The notes under the pieces are model-generated. The model was not told where the DNA came from. It saw nothing but the letters and a program-made list of their open reading frames with translations, and ran no database searches. A program made the translations under genes and the position numbers. A stretch of 64,000 bases of DNA from Membranipora membranacea (lineage: Eukaryota; Bryozoa; Gymnolaemata; Cheilostomatida; Membraniporidae). The stretch is taken from contig OU612066.1 of NCBI GenBank assembly GCA_914767715.1, positions 6,329,001-6,393,000 on the forward strand. Direction: 5' to 3'. Numbering within the stretch: position 1 is the stretch's first letter; the number at the start of each line of letters is the position of its first letter. Below are positions 45,735 to 57,065 of the stretch, piece after piece.

Positions 45735-48304
45735 AACTATCGTAAGCCTGGTATATATTCATTACCTGTCTACAAAGGAGCTCTTGATGTAATACTATAT
45801 AATTCTCAGCCATCTCAGTTATACGGTGTACAGGAAGCAATTTTGGCATATTTCTCTGTCACTCTTGGATGGTAGTTCCCTAGTAGGTATTGGCACTAGT
45901 ACAGATAGTATTAAAATGTTAAACTAGTGGCAACACCGTTTAAAGTAATAAATTTTAATCTGTCAGCTTGAGTGCCACAAGCGGGAGGTTAGCCAATAAC
46001 AGGCATAGTTACATAGTTACCTTGATATCCTTGTTGTCAAAATTTTTAATTGTACAATTAAGTATAATTAACACTGTTTGTTAATCCTCCATACACATTC
46101 CATTGCACTTGTAACAAGTCATCATGACACACCTGTGGAATTAGAGAGACAGGAGTCATTGTAAGCTGACCTAACTTCCTGTCTTTTGCTGCTGATAATG
46201 AATGCGGTGAGTTTTAAATTTCGCAAATATTCATTTTTATAATGATGGTTGTTTGGGTGTAATTGCAATCATGATCATTCTTTGTCGGAAGAGTGAGGGG
46301 CGGGAAGTTGTAACATTTTATGCAAAATACTAGATAATTGTCTAAATTCCATTTGTACATTTTTATCAAATTATTTCACCAAACTCTGCTTCAAAGCTCA
46401 TCATTGAACAGAGTTATTATGTCAAGAATGAGATTGCCTCGCAAAAAAACCTTAAATTCTCAGGCGCCCTTATTCTCTAGTATTTGCAAAAAGGTTTCAT
46501 TGATTTTCCGCGCTTCTTGGTCAACTTCAAGAGTTGAGCCAGCATTATGTGATAATCTGTGTCTTTACCCACAGGGTTGTCCATTTTTAAATCTACTGGT
46601 ACCTTATAAGTTCTGTGAAGGTTGCCTATGAATGCCAGTGTAAACAAAATGAACATTCTGACTGGCTTATCTTGATTATGACTTCATGGGTAAATAACTT
46701 GGATACCAACAATACATCCAAGTATGCTTGGCTAAGATGTTGATGTCAATTGAAAGGTAAACAATTGGCAAATGACACTGTGAGAATCTTGTTCAAATTC
46801 AATAAGCTAATCTCATTGAAAATGATTGGCCAGATTAAACAGTGCATTGTAGCCATTAATTGAATTTTATGGTATATGGGTAGAGAGAAGCAAGAGTAAA
46901 TCTAACAGGCCTATCATTCAATGACACAATAGAACTCGTTTGTACAGAATGTCTGGTGGTCACTGTAAATTCTAAATTTATCAATCCAGCCGATAATAAT
47001 AATCTGAGAGCTTTGGAAGATTATCTGCCAAAAGGCTGTCCAGGCAATAATTTATCGCTTCAAAATTTAACAGCTGTAATGGCCCTGCAAGCCCCTAATC
47101 TGAATTTGTTGAAATGATTGGAATTTCAGGTTGATAGAACCTTTAACATACCAAACTCTTTGATGCATGCAATTAATGGCTACAGTGTACAGTTTGATCT
47201 GTCTGATCAGTTTCAATGAGATTAGCTTATTATTGAATTTGAACAAGATTCTCACAGTGTCTTCTGCCAATTGTTTACCTTTCAATTAACATCAACATCT
47301 TAGCCAAGCATAATTGGATGTATTGTTGGTATCCAAGCTATTTACCCATGAAGTCATAATCAAGATAAGCCAGTAAGAATGTTAATTTTGTTTACACTGG
47401 CATTCATAGGCAACCTTCACAGAACTTATGAGGTACCTCTAGATTTAAAAATGGACAACCCTGTGGATAAACACACAGATTATCATCTATAATGCTGGCT
47501 CAACTCTTGAAGTTGACCAAGAAGCGCGGAATATCAATGAAAATTTTTTGCAAATACTGGAGAATAAGGGCGCCAGAGAATTTAAGGTTTTTTGCGAGGC
47601 AATCTCATTCTTGGCATAATAACTCTGAGACAATGATGAGCTTTGAAGCAGAGTTTGGTGAAATAATTTGATAAAAATATACAAATGGAATTTGGACAAT
47701 TATCTAGTATTTTGCATAAAATTTTACAACTTCCCGCCCCCTCACTCCTCCGTCAAAGAATGATCATGATTGCACTTACACCCAAACAACCATCATTATA
47801 AAAATGAATATTCGCGAAATTAAAAATTCACGGCATTCATTATCAGCGGCAAAAGACAGGAAGTTAGGTCAGCTTACAATGACTCCTGTCTCTCTGATTC
47901 CACAAGTGCGTCATGATGACTTGTTACAAGTGCAATGGAATGTGTGTAAAGGATTAACAAACAGTGTTAATTATACTTAATTGGACGATTAAAAATTTTG
48001 ACAACAAGGATATCAAGGTAGTTATGTAATTATGCCTGTTATTGGCCAATGTCCCTGCTTGTGGCACTCAAGCTGACAGATTAAAATTTATTACATTAAA
48101 CGGTGTTGCCACTAGTCTAACATTTTAATACTATCTGTACTAGTGCCAACACCTACTAGGGGACTACCATCAAAGAGTGAGAGAGAACTATGCCAGAATT
48201 GCTTACTGTACACCATATAACTGAGATGGCTGAGAATGATATAGTATAACATCAAAAGCTCCTTTGTAGACAGGTAATGAATATATACCAGGCTTACGAT
48301 AGTT
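45735..48304. mobile_element. 2.57-kb palindrome with 1.13-kb arms
   Basis: Left arm 45735-46865 and right arm 47174-48304 are reverse complements with a modest number of substitutions and small indels (I estimate above 90% identity by eye). The loop 46866-47173 is unpaired. Outer ends begin AACTATCGTAAGCCTGG and its complement. No transposase or intact ORF. Short frames mirrored in both arms have diverged by frameshift, so are not coding. The right end sits directly against direct repeat 2. No target duplication is seen. Confidence 0.85.
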
Positions 48305-48305
48305 T

Positions 48306-49231
48306 ATGTCATATGTGATCAAACATCCAAACAGTTCAAAAACTGTTAAAAGCTGTAAATACATGCTGAGTGAGAAATTCTCTGTAAATGATTACTAGGT
48401 AGCATGTGGTAGCATGTGTGGTCGTACAATATGCATCCGAAAACTGTTAAAAGCAATAAAGACATGCTGACTTAGAACTTAAAAACTAGTTACAAAAATA
48501 CTGAATACAAGAGAATGTTAATGTTAATAGACTTTACTGGGTTTTAATATCGCTTTATTGCTTCAATAGAACAGATATTTTTGTTAATCAGAGTGCTCTG
48601 GATTAGAATATTGCAGCATATTGCAAAAACATGCTTGGAAAAATATTAGCAACACTAAACAAATACAAATCATGTACTGAAATCTTGTGACAGTGACACA
48701 TCCCATTTTTCCTATATTTGGCATTCATGATTTGATTATCATGTTTCTTCACTTCGCCACTCAATTGTTTATCAACATAGGTCTTTTTTCTTGTCATTTC
48801 CCATCACCATGAGTCATACACTGGGGAAATCAACAAAGGAATGCTTTAATAGAGGGCACTCCAAAATATCCACCAATAGACATTGTAATTATAACAGAGA
48901 CTACGGATATATAGTTATAGTCTCTGCTTATAACAAACCTGGATGTTTGTATTCATAACATTTCACATGATAACATACTAGTTACATGCTGTCTATACTC
49001 CAGTGACATGCACGCCTTTGACCACTTCAACAGTTTGTTCCATTTGTAACAAGTATTGGTTTGTCTGAGAATTGTGTATTTCTCTCTAGTTTCTCTCCCC
49101 TATCTACCGTGGCCCGGACAGCCGGATAAAATTAAACTTATCTGCTGTGAATTTAATTTAAAAAAGGCCTGAATTGAATTAAACATTTCAGTGAATTTAA
49201 TCAAACTTTTCTGCATTAAACTTTTCTGCAT
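48306..49231 (+). repeat. 925-bp direct repeat, copy 2
   Basis: Almost identical to 44180-45104. It continues without a break into the intact 2.5-kb element, so this copy is likely the original and copy 1 the duplicate. Confidence 0.9.
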
Positions 49232-49415
49232 CAAACTTTCAAGTTCTGCATCAAACTTTTCTCCTCTTAATCGAACTTGTCTACTCTGAATTAAACTTTT
49301 CTATTCCGCATCAAACGTTTCTGTTCTGCATCAAACTTTTATACTCTGCATCAAACTTTTTGTTCTGCTGCATCAAACTTTTCTACTCTGAATCAAACTT
49401 TTCCGCTCCACTGAT
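49209..49415 (+). repeat. Minisatellite of CTGCATCAAACTTTT type
   Basis: About ten imperfect units of 17-22 bases with core CATCAAACTTTTCT. The mirrored array (AAAAGTTTGATGCAGA) is at 51417-51525, near the other end of the same element. Array lengths differ between ends. Confidence 0.85.
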
Positions 49416-50871
49416 ATCAACCTATATACTATGTATTACTGTATGCAGGTCCTCAATCTACAAATTTGCCTCACAGAATATTTTGGTGTACATTTTGTTA
49501 GAAGGATGATGAAAGATGGGTAACCAGCTATTTTTGGGCGTTCCCAGTACAAATATTTTATACCAACATGCAGGTCTATTATTTAAGATTTGGTACCATA
49601 CAGGCTGTTATCCTCAGCTTTATAAACTAAAAGTTTTTTAGCAGGGAATTTCAATAATACACAGGTATAAGAAATCAATACATTTATAAATATTTGTTGA
49701 ATTCCCAAATAGCTTTAACAGCAAATGGAAAATCCTTACAAGTGGGACCTTTTGTCGTATACAGTCACAATGAAACTTCAATTTCATTTGTGGGCCTAAC
49801 CACTACTCTTATCATTCTTGTTAGTCAGCGAACAAGCCTAGTTTTTGGGAACAAACTTTAATAGCGACCTTTACTATATACTAAGGGCAACAGCTTATCA
49901 CCAGCCCTAGACTGACTGGCCTCAGATCTTTCTTATACTATACAAAAAGGGAATTTTTATTGCTATCTTACTAATGGTAAAGTCATAAAATTTATTCTTC
50001 CACTCATTACCAATAATCGATTTCCATGAAATTTCTATAGTAACCAATATGACATTTAAAAAAAATGAAGCAATTAATGTATGGACATTGTTTTCTGCTA
50101 GCTTGACAATATGAACTCTGCAGCAATCTAAGTGAGGTCACTACAAATAAATGGACTTATGGTTTTGCTGGCCACAATCCTCACCTGAAAACCTAATTCA
50201 TTCTGTTAGCACAAGTCTGACCTAATACCACAATTTCAAACAATTTGTCAAACTTTTAATTGATACTGATACAAACATGACAATTCACACCAGTGGGTTG
50301 CTGCATAACCACACAGGAGATAATACTACTTTGATAATATGGACAAGCTAAAATTGCAGTTTAAGAAACCATCCCAATACATTAGGGAAATTTACTGGGA
50401 GTTTTTACCTAGGTAATATATACAGATGTAAAAATAGTATTCCAAGTGGTGCGGAGGTTTTTGCAAGGACCAGCCTCTACTAGGGTAATTATTTTAGTAA
50501 GAGCAGGTGTCATGAAATAGAATGGAATCTGGTCAGATGCCAGCTCTTTGTTTTCTATGAGGTTTTATTGCTTTGCATCAGCAGAATGTTATACATTTTT
50601 GTTAGCAATCTGACTCATACATACTCAGACTCATATATGATAATAGCTTAGCTTCAGCGTATAGCCTAACAAAATTTGTGAAAGGATGGGTCCGAAGAGA
50701 ATGAGACTTTCTGTCTGTTGAGGCAATCAACAATTTCTATGATGATTCATTTTTCACATTTATGTGCTGGACGGGTTTGGAATCCAACATACATGAAGAA
50801 ATAAAAATCTGTCTAGAAAAGCAAACAGAGGGTCTCCCTGTATAAACCAGTTTAAATAGAGATTTCTGATA
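49416..50871. other. Interior of the 2.5-kb element
   Basis: AT-rich, no recognisable ORF or transposase motif. Confidence 0.5.
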
Positions 50872-51221
50872 TACCCTATAGGAGTTTAATTTAGCTAGAG
50901 TTTAATTTCGCTATCTGGACCTGGTACTAAATTTCACTAGTACTAAATTTCGCTAGTAGGCTAACTAGTGAAAATTAAAAAAATGTTTCTAGTTGGGATA
51001 CGAACCCAGGGCATAAATCTCCATCCGATTGCAAGGCAGACACTTAGACCACTACACCACGCTAGCTTGCATGCTTAGGTGAGGGGTATTCCTGTATAAT
51101 TCTACATTGTTTATGAAACTATGGTGGGTGAGTTTAATTTAAGTTACACTAAATTTCGCATCCTAGGCAACGACCGAAAAGCGAATCCTAAATGCCGCGA
51201 GAACTAAACTCCTATAGGGTA
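50872..51221. mobile_element. Nested MITE (350 bp) containing a tRNA-like sequence
   Basis: Ends TACCCTATAGGAGTTTA and the complement, about 17 bases of exact inverted repeat. Inside, the minus strand at about 51068-50990 reads GTGGTGTAGTGGTCTAAG (box A), TTGCAATCGG in the anticodon region and CTGGGTTCGTATCCCA (T arm with box B). It may be a SINE head or a captured tRNA pseudogene. Confidence 0.7.
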
Positions 51222-51416
51222 GCTGTTCGAAATGTTTGGGAGAAACGTATTGTCCATGCTGTGTGACTTTCGCCTTGATAAAGACATGCCATGCAGTTCT
51301 ATTGCAAATCACCGATGATGGATTGAAATGAAAGCCTATTGACTATGAACTATTGGTAGACTGAGGACCTACATACAGCAATGTATAATATAGGGTGGTT
51401 GATATCAATGGAGCGG

Positions 51417-51525
51417 AAAAGTTTGATTCAGAGTAGAAAAGTTTGATGCAGAGTAGAAAAGTTTGATGCAGAACAGAAGAGTTTGATGCAGAACAGAAAA
51501 GTTTGATGCAGAGAAGTTTGATTAA
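51417..51525 (-). repeat. Mirrored minisatellite of the 2.5-kb element
   Basis: About five units with core AGAAAAGTTTGATGCAG, the reverse complement of the array at 49209-49415. Confidence 0.85.
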
Positions 51526-51622
51526 ATTCAATGAAATGTTTAATTCAATTCAAGCCTTTTTAAATTAAATTCACAGCAGATAAGTTTAGTTTTATCCAGC
51601 TTTCTGGGCCACAGTACCTATC

Positions 51623-53789
51623 CAGATTAAAGATCGCTTTTAAGAAGTGGTGACTGGGATATTTCAACGTTAAAATTTGCATGTTACATAACATGACAAC
51701 AATCCTTTGTTGTATCCAGTAAAATCATTACTTAGGATCTGTGTAATTCTACATAACTACCATAACTGTGACAACAGAATTTATTTTATACGAAAACTGA
51801 ATGGCATGAGTACATTCTTGATGAATATAAGCCGTTCTGAACTTCAACAGCACAACATCATTTGGTGTTTGATGAAAGAATTCTCTACGAAAGAATCACT
51901 CAATAATGTTGTTATAGCTACAAAATCTTTAACTCTGTAATTTCATGTAAAAAAAATTACCCTCACCATTGGCAAAAATCCTCATGATATCAGATTCATG
52001 GTAGGGCTTACATGAACCTCAATTAAAGCTTGGTAATACAGGAATGTGAAAGGATGTTTAAAATCTCTCTCAGCGATATGGTTTGGCTACCTTTGTAAGC
52101 TTGTGACATTATTCGAACATTCCAAATAGTTTACGAATCTGAGCTGTTCTCCTAAGCACATTAAGAAGATGACTCCTCATTTATGTGTGACAAATAACTT
52201 GTGAACCCATTATAATTTCAAACTGAAGTAGATAGTTGCTGCTTTGAAAATAGCATATACAATAAAGCCGAGTATAATTTTGTATAAAATGTTCTACAGG
52301 CAGATATATCGTTATAGTTTTCTTGGCACACTTATGTGAGCCTGTTTGGCTCATAGGCCAGGTGATTTTATTAGTCATTAAGAACTAATATTAAATTAAA
52401 TTAAACTAAAAAGAATTTAAATAAATTGTACAAATTGTGAATTGCAGCCTTCAAGTAGGAGTTATCTCCTTACTGTTTAGGAAGAGACAAGTCTCTGGCA
52501 GGTTGGCGTGTGCGAGAGTTGGGGGGAGGGGAAAGGCTAAGTCAGTCAGTCTAAGTGCTCAAATGGTTGCAAATGAGAGTTAGTGCCACTTCATAATGAA
52601 AAAACGATTTGACATTAATTATTATCACTATCAAGCTCTCCGGACAATAGCCTAGCTCGCCCACCCTTACAATGTACAAGGGTGCGCTAATTCGATGAGT
52701 TGATCTTAATGTAAGCATATTCTCAATGCCCCCGAAAGAGGTACTGAATAGCAATAAAGTGTGTATTATTATATATTATTATTATAAGTCTCTGTGTTTG
52801 ATAATATAAAGGCACAAATTCCCACATGCAGCCGCCTGAACAAACAAGTATATATTTGACTAATTACCAGGCAGTTATGTTGATATTCTGTAACAAGGTT
52901 GCAGCTTATTCCTTTCCGCTCCTAACATGCCTTTCTTGTGCTACTGAGTTGATCCCAAAAATCTTACAGACCACCTTAATCTTGTAAACTCTACCGTCTA
53001 CCGATTAGATTTAACACCAGATTATGAGTTAACAACCAGCCAGACATCATGTGTTAGATGCATAAGTGGCTCAGACCTCAAATAGGATGTTCTGAGACTA
53101 CAGGAGTGATAATAAATTAACTAGAAATGCAGCGATCATAAATGCCACAAAACTTCAGGGGTGTCAGGGCCGTAGTTTAGCAAAAATGGTACAGGATTGA
53201 TGATGATGATGTTCCACTTATAAATCCTTGTCTTCCAACTTACTCTTACTTTTGTGGTTAAATAGACAAACTTGGAAGAACATCGTTGAGATGAGAATTG
53301 ATGTGCTAAAAAAGCGTGTCATTGCTAGCTTTTTGTTTTTATTTTTCAGGTTCCAAGTTCACACTAACAGCAGGAGAAAAAAGTAGTAAGATGCCCCAAA
53401 GCAGATAATTATACATTTACCATAACAAATATCTGAGGCAGTATCCACAAAATATTGATATCTTTAGTGAACAACATAAGCATAAATTGCAGTGAAGTGC
53501 AGAGACTATATGAGTTTGATGCTTAGAGCAGTTTTGGTTTATTACCTGAATTCAGAGTTAATTGCCAGCACCTTTGTTATACCATATAATAAAAAATTTC
53601 TAATTGTCAGCACTTCAGATACATTATCTCTAGTGGTTTTTATGAAAAAATTCAGCAAAACAGAACTAGATAATGTTGCAATAGCCCTTCCTTAAATATG
53701 TTTACAGGAATAGAACTTCTTAGTGTAGTTAGATAGATCGGTGCAGAGTAAGGCCCCATAAGTTCAAAGGGTTGAAAAATTGCATGTCT
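51623..53789. other. Unassigned DNA
   Basis: No gene recognised. The peptide ends encoded near 51865-51940 and 53640-53695 are faintly alike (MKEFSTKESLNNVVIA and MKKFSKTELDNVAIA), which may reflect two copies of one repeat or exon. A simple ATT-rich tail lies near 52766-52792. Confidence 0.4.
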
Positions 53790-53945
53790 TTCTCTGTCCG
53801 TAGACTGAGAAATGACAGTGCACCAAGGGTGCGCCCGCCGTATCCGGCGCCAACTTGCTCTCAGTTTGCAGGCCGGTCGAAACGAACCTGGGACGTCAAT
53901 TGAACCATGTAGTCGATCGACCTCATACGCTTGCGCAAACACATT
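53790..53945 (-). repeat. Decayed copy of the tRNA-derived SINE
   Basis: The + strand shows GCGCCAACTTGCTCTCAGTTT and then CGACCTCATACGCTTGCGC, aligning with the body and tRNA-like head of the SINE at 38398-38660. Confidence 0.65.
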
Positions 53946-55227
53946 AACATACAATCAGACCATCAAGGTTCAGTTTTTCGCTAATTTTATGTGATGGCAA
54001 ATTACTATCACTCTCAATAAACTCATAATAGCACAGTTTGACCTCGTTATCACCTCAGCGGTCAGCGACATTCTCCACACAGATTATCTGCCCTGGCTCT
54101 ACTCTATACTCTGATGACTGCCCATTATGGTAGACTCTTCTAGGAGGTACTATGCAGACTGCTGGTAGTGTGATGTCATAATATAAACCAATTGATGATG
54201 ATAACGTGTGCAGAAGGTGACCTAAAATATGTTTTTATACAGAATTTACAGAAGTTTTGGCCAGAGGTTACCGTTTGTAAATTGGTTAGTGAAATCAGTT
54301 ACTGTGCTGCCTATGCACCATTTTAGGATCGTGAGATTGGGCAATGAGTTACAGTCCTTGCTGTTAACTGCAAGGTGACTGGTGCCACAGGAGTTTTGGG
54401 TTTGAGTCCAGCCAAAATAACCTTGCTAAAATCCATTTCCTTTCATAGAGAAAAAATGGGAGGAATTCATTTTACTTGAAGCTTCGGATCACGCATAAGA
54501 TTCATTGGTTGAGAGCGGAGATATTGAGGGTTCTGCGTTGCTCCCAACCTGAAATCATCAGCACCAGCCAATTTTGATTTAATAGTGTAACCTATAGACA
54601 TATGGAAAAACTTTATCCCTGCAGAAGAAGAGTAATCGCAGGAGGAAAATTTCATTATTTTGCACATTTAAACCAATTTGTTTTTGAAGCTAGCCAATAT
54701 TCACTCAGCCTCTTTACTTTGTGAGAGTTTCCACTTCAACTGGCCAATATTTAATGTTAGATATCATCAAGGCACTCAGAGTTAGCTAAACAAATTTCTT
54801 TCCAAAACTCACTCTTTTGGGTAAAGTAAATGATTTAAATAGTCTGTGGTCATTTACAGGAGATACAGATATGGCTTGTAGCAGGTATATCAGTGATGTA
54901 AAATATTTCTGGTTGTTTTTAGAGCTGTCTCCCTTTGACTCAGGAGCAGACGACTAGTTGAGTAAATTATGTCGGCTAGGTTATTTCTTATGTGAGCTTT
55001 AGGGTACTTTTATGTTAGCTAGCAACATATTATTTAGCTAGCTACTGTTGGTAATAAGGTTGATTAAATCTTAGCGAGCCGTAAATTTCACTACGACAAG
55101 CCTGTGACTCATGGGAAACATTTCATCCTGCAAAAATTCTTCTCTAGTGTAAGCATTGAAATAGATACTTTGGCAAAACACTGATGTAGGAATAACTTTT
55201 GAATTGAGAGAACAGCAACTTACCATT
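53946..55227. other. Unassigned DNA, possible SINE
   Basis: No gene recognised. Around 54350-54415 GGGTTTGAGTCCAG resembles a B box. Sequence 54500-54650 reads as an open frame on the minus strand (GADDFRLGATQN region), but I see no supporting splice site or homology. Confidence 0.35.
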
Positions 55228-55382
55228 CTCACTATCCAAGTAGTAAATACTAACTTGTGGCTCTTCACACGCAACCAGAATACAATTATCTAGCTTTGAA
55301 GCACCCAAACTACGTGGCTTAGCTTTTAACTTGCTCCGCCATAAAAGGTTATAACCTTCAGATTCAAGAGATATGTTCACGA
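55228..55382 (-). CDS. Candidate internal exon of an unknown gene
   Basis: About 51 codons on the minus strand between a good acceptor (TTGTAG before 55382) and a consensus donor (GTAAGT after 55228). The peptide includes GYNLLWRSKLKAKPR, NCILVACEEPQVSIYYLDS and ENG. Codon use and composition look protein-like, and the final YYLDSENG could be a beta-propeller-type blade. I do not recognise the gene. The neighbouring exons were not found with confidence. Confidence 0.45.
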
Positions 55383-56630
55383 TCTACAACATAATTACAA
55401 AAACTTTTGCAAGCAGTTGGTTTACTACTACATTGTGTAAAGCCATGACAATACACATTAGACCATTTATGATTTCAAAATAATTGCTCCTTTTTTGCGC
55501 CCTGCCCCACATCTGACTTCTCTGAGCTTATTGATGGTTTGTTTGTAATTTCCTCTCCTGTGAAATGTCAAAGTTTGCCGATACTGTGTTTTGCATGCTC
55601 AGAGCAGCACACCTCAAATTATCACTATAGCTTTATTTACCGTAACTGCTCATTTGGTGATTCAACTTGACATAATATTTCATTTCCAAATTTTTCACTC
55701 AGAATGTATAATATAGTTCCATTAATAAGTGGACAATAGTAGTTTTGTTCACCTACTGAGGGAGCGATAACACACTACCCGGGTTAACTTTAAACATGAC
55801 AGCATTAGCATGGGAAAGGCCTCCAGGTGGAGAAAATACTGCAAAACTACCTCATATTGAGCCGATATTGCGAGTAATAGTGTGGATTCAAGGATAGACC
55901 TGTCCAGTGTGCACATTGCGGTTATCTGCCCGGTTACAAAGTCTAAAGCTGTTTGCTTGACTGGGTTATTTTAAAAGTAGGAATTATGATGAATGAGAAT
56001 CATATATGGGAATAGTGAGATGGTGAAATCCGATTGGTTTGTACCCATAAACAAATAAATCATACTTATGTGTATATGTTTATAGTATTTTTTATATGTT
56101 CATGGTTTGCTGTTTGCTATTCACTGCCATGTGAGTGATGCGGTTAAATCCCACTGGGGAGCTTTCAAGATGGATTGTTCTAGCTCCCAGCAATAACAGG
56201 TCTATGTGTCTTGTAATATTGGGGCAGATTTCTGAATTGGAAGGACCCACTCTCAGCAGGGGCTGTTAGCAACTTCGGAACAATGAGGGTCAAACTTGTC
56301 AACCACTGGAATATTCTCTACACGAGTTGTTTTCCATGCTGAGCACTCAAATGGAGAGAGGGCAACTCTGATAAAAAGGCAAAAGATTGTACTCAAGAAA
56401 CTATGTATTGCATTGTTGGAGATAAACTTATAAACGCTATTCTGGTCTGCCACCTGGCAGCTGATATCCCACTAGTAGCCATTTCATAATCTATAAGGTA
56501 CATTTGTGGCATAAGTAATAGTAGAGGGTGAGTTAATATTAGCTAACACCCACCTTCACAAGTTAAGAGAGGTGTGTTAATGTAATATTATGCTGCTATG
56601 TAAATGTTAGCTAGCCACTGTTTATACTAT
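55383..56630. other. Unassigned DNA
   Basis: No gene recognised. The segment 56150-56270 shares TTGTTCTAGC with 6935-6945 and may be an old SINE. Confidence 0.4.
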
Positions 56631-57065
56631 TTTGCTAAGATCGCTTCTCAGCCTATTGGCTAAGATCAAAGTGTCATGGCCAATGGCTGATTAGTGCATG
56701 TTTCAGTTTCTGGCAGCTTGCTGCACACTTACGATTAGGAGGTCCATCATGGCCTCACCTCTAGGATGCATTCTAGTTTACTAGGATGTATCACACTCTC
56801 AGTACGAGGACTCCGGGCAACTTGCGTCCCTCTTTAGGGGCAGCCCACCCTCTGTTTTGTCATAAACAGGCTATTTTGCTAAGATCAAAGTGTCACTGCC
56901 AATGGCAATTGCTGCACACTCACGATTAGGAGGTCCACCATGGCCTCACCTCTAGGATGCATTCTAGTTCACTAGGATGTATCACACTCTCAGTACGAAG
57001 ATTTCGGGAGACTTGGGTCCCACTTAAAGGGCAGCCCACCCTCTGTTTTGTCAAAAACAAGGCTA
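56631..57065 (+). repeat. Dimeric repeat with a U2 snRNA-like head
   Basis: Two direct units, about 56631-56868 and 56869-57060. Unit 1 starts with ATCGCTTCTCAGCCTATTGG followed by CTAAGATCAAAGTGT, very close to the first 35 bases of U2 snRNA. The next U2 part, the branch-site recognition sequence, is absent. Unit 2 keeps only CTAAGATCAAAGTGT. Both share CACGATTAGGAGGTCCA, ATGGCCTCACCTCTAGGATG and GGGCAGCCCACCCTCTG. Best read as a SINE or snRNA-derived repeat, not a working U2 gene. Confidence 0.7.

Larger units (their letters stand above)
49105..51616. mobile_element. 2.5-kb element with inverted ends, subterminal minisatellites and 6-bp duplication
   Basis: Left end TACCGTGGCCCGGACAGCCG; right end is the complement of TACTGTGGCCCAGAAAGCTG. 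Inverted homology runs inward for about 125 bases and then into tandem arrays on both sides. Both flanks are CCTATC (49099-49104 and 51617-51622), a probable 6-bp target duplication. The interior of about 1.9 kb has no transposase. A nested MITE lies at 50872-51221. Superfamily unclear. Confidence 0.75.

Noticed and set aside
46338-46631. Conserved ORF mirrored at 47699-47487
   Set aside because: The mirror image is due to the palindrome; the two frames diverge by indels that shift the reading, so there is no sign of protein-level selection.
44181-49230. LTR retrotransposon with 925-bp LTRs (TG...CA)
   Set aside because: No primer-binding site, polypurine tract, gag-pol or target duplication; the repeat includes part of another transposon and its flank.
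56640-56830. Functional U2 snRNA gene
   Set aside because: Only the first 35 bases match; the branch-site recognition region, Sm site and 3' stem-loops are missing.
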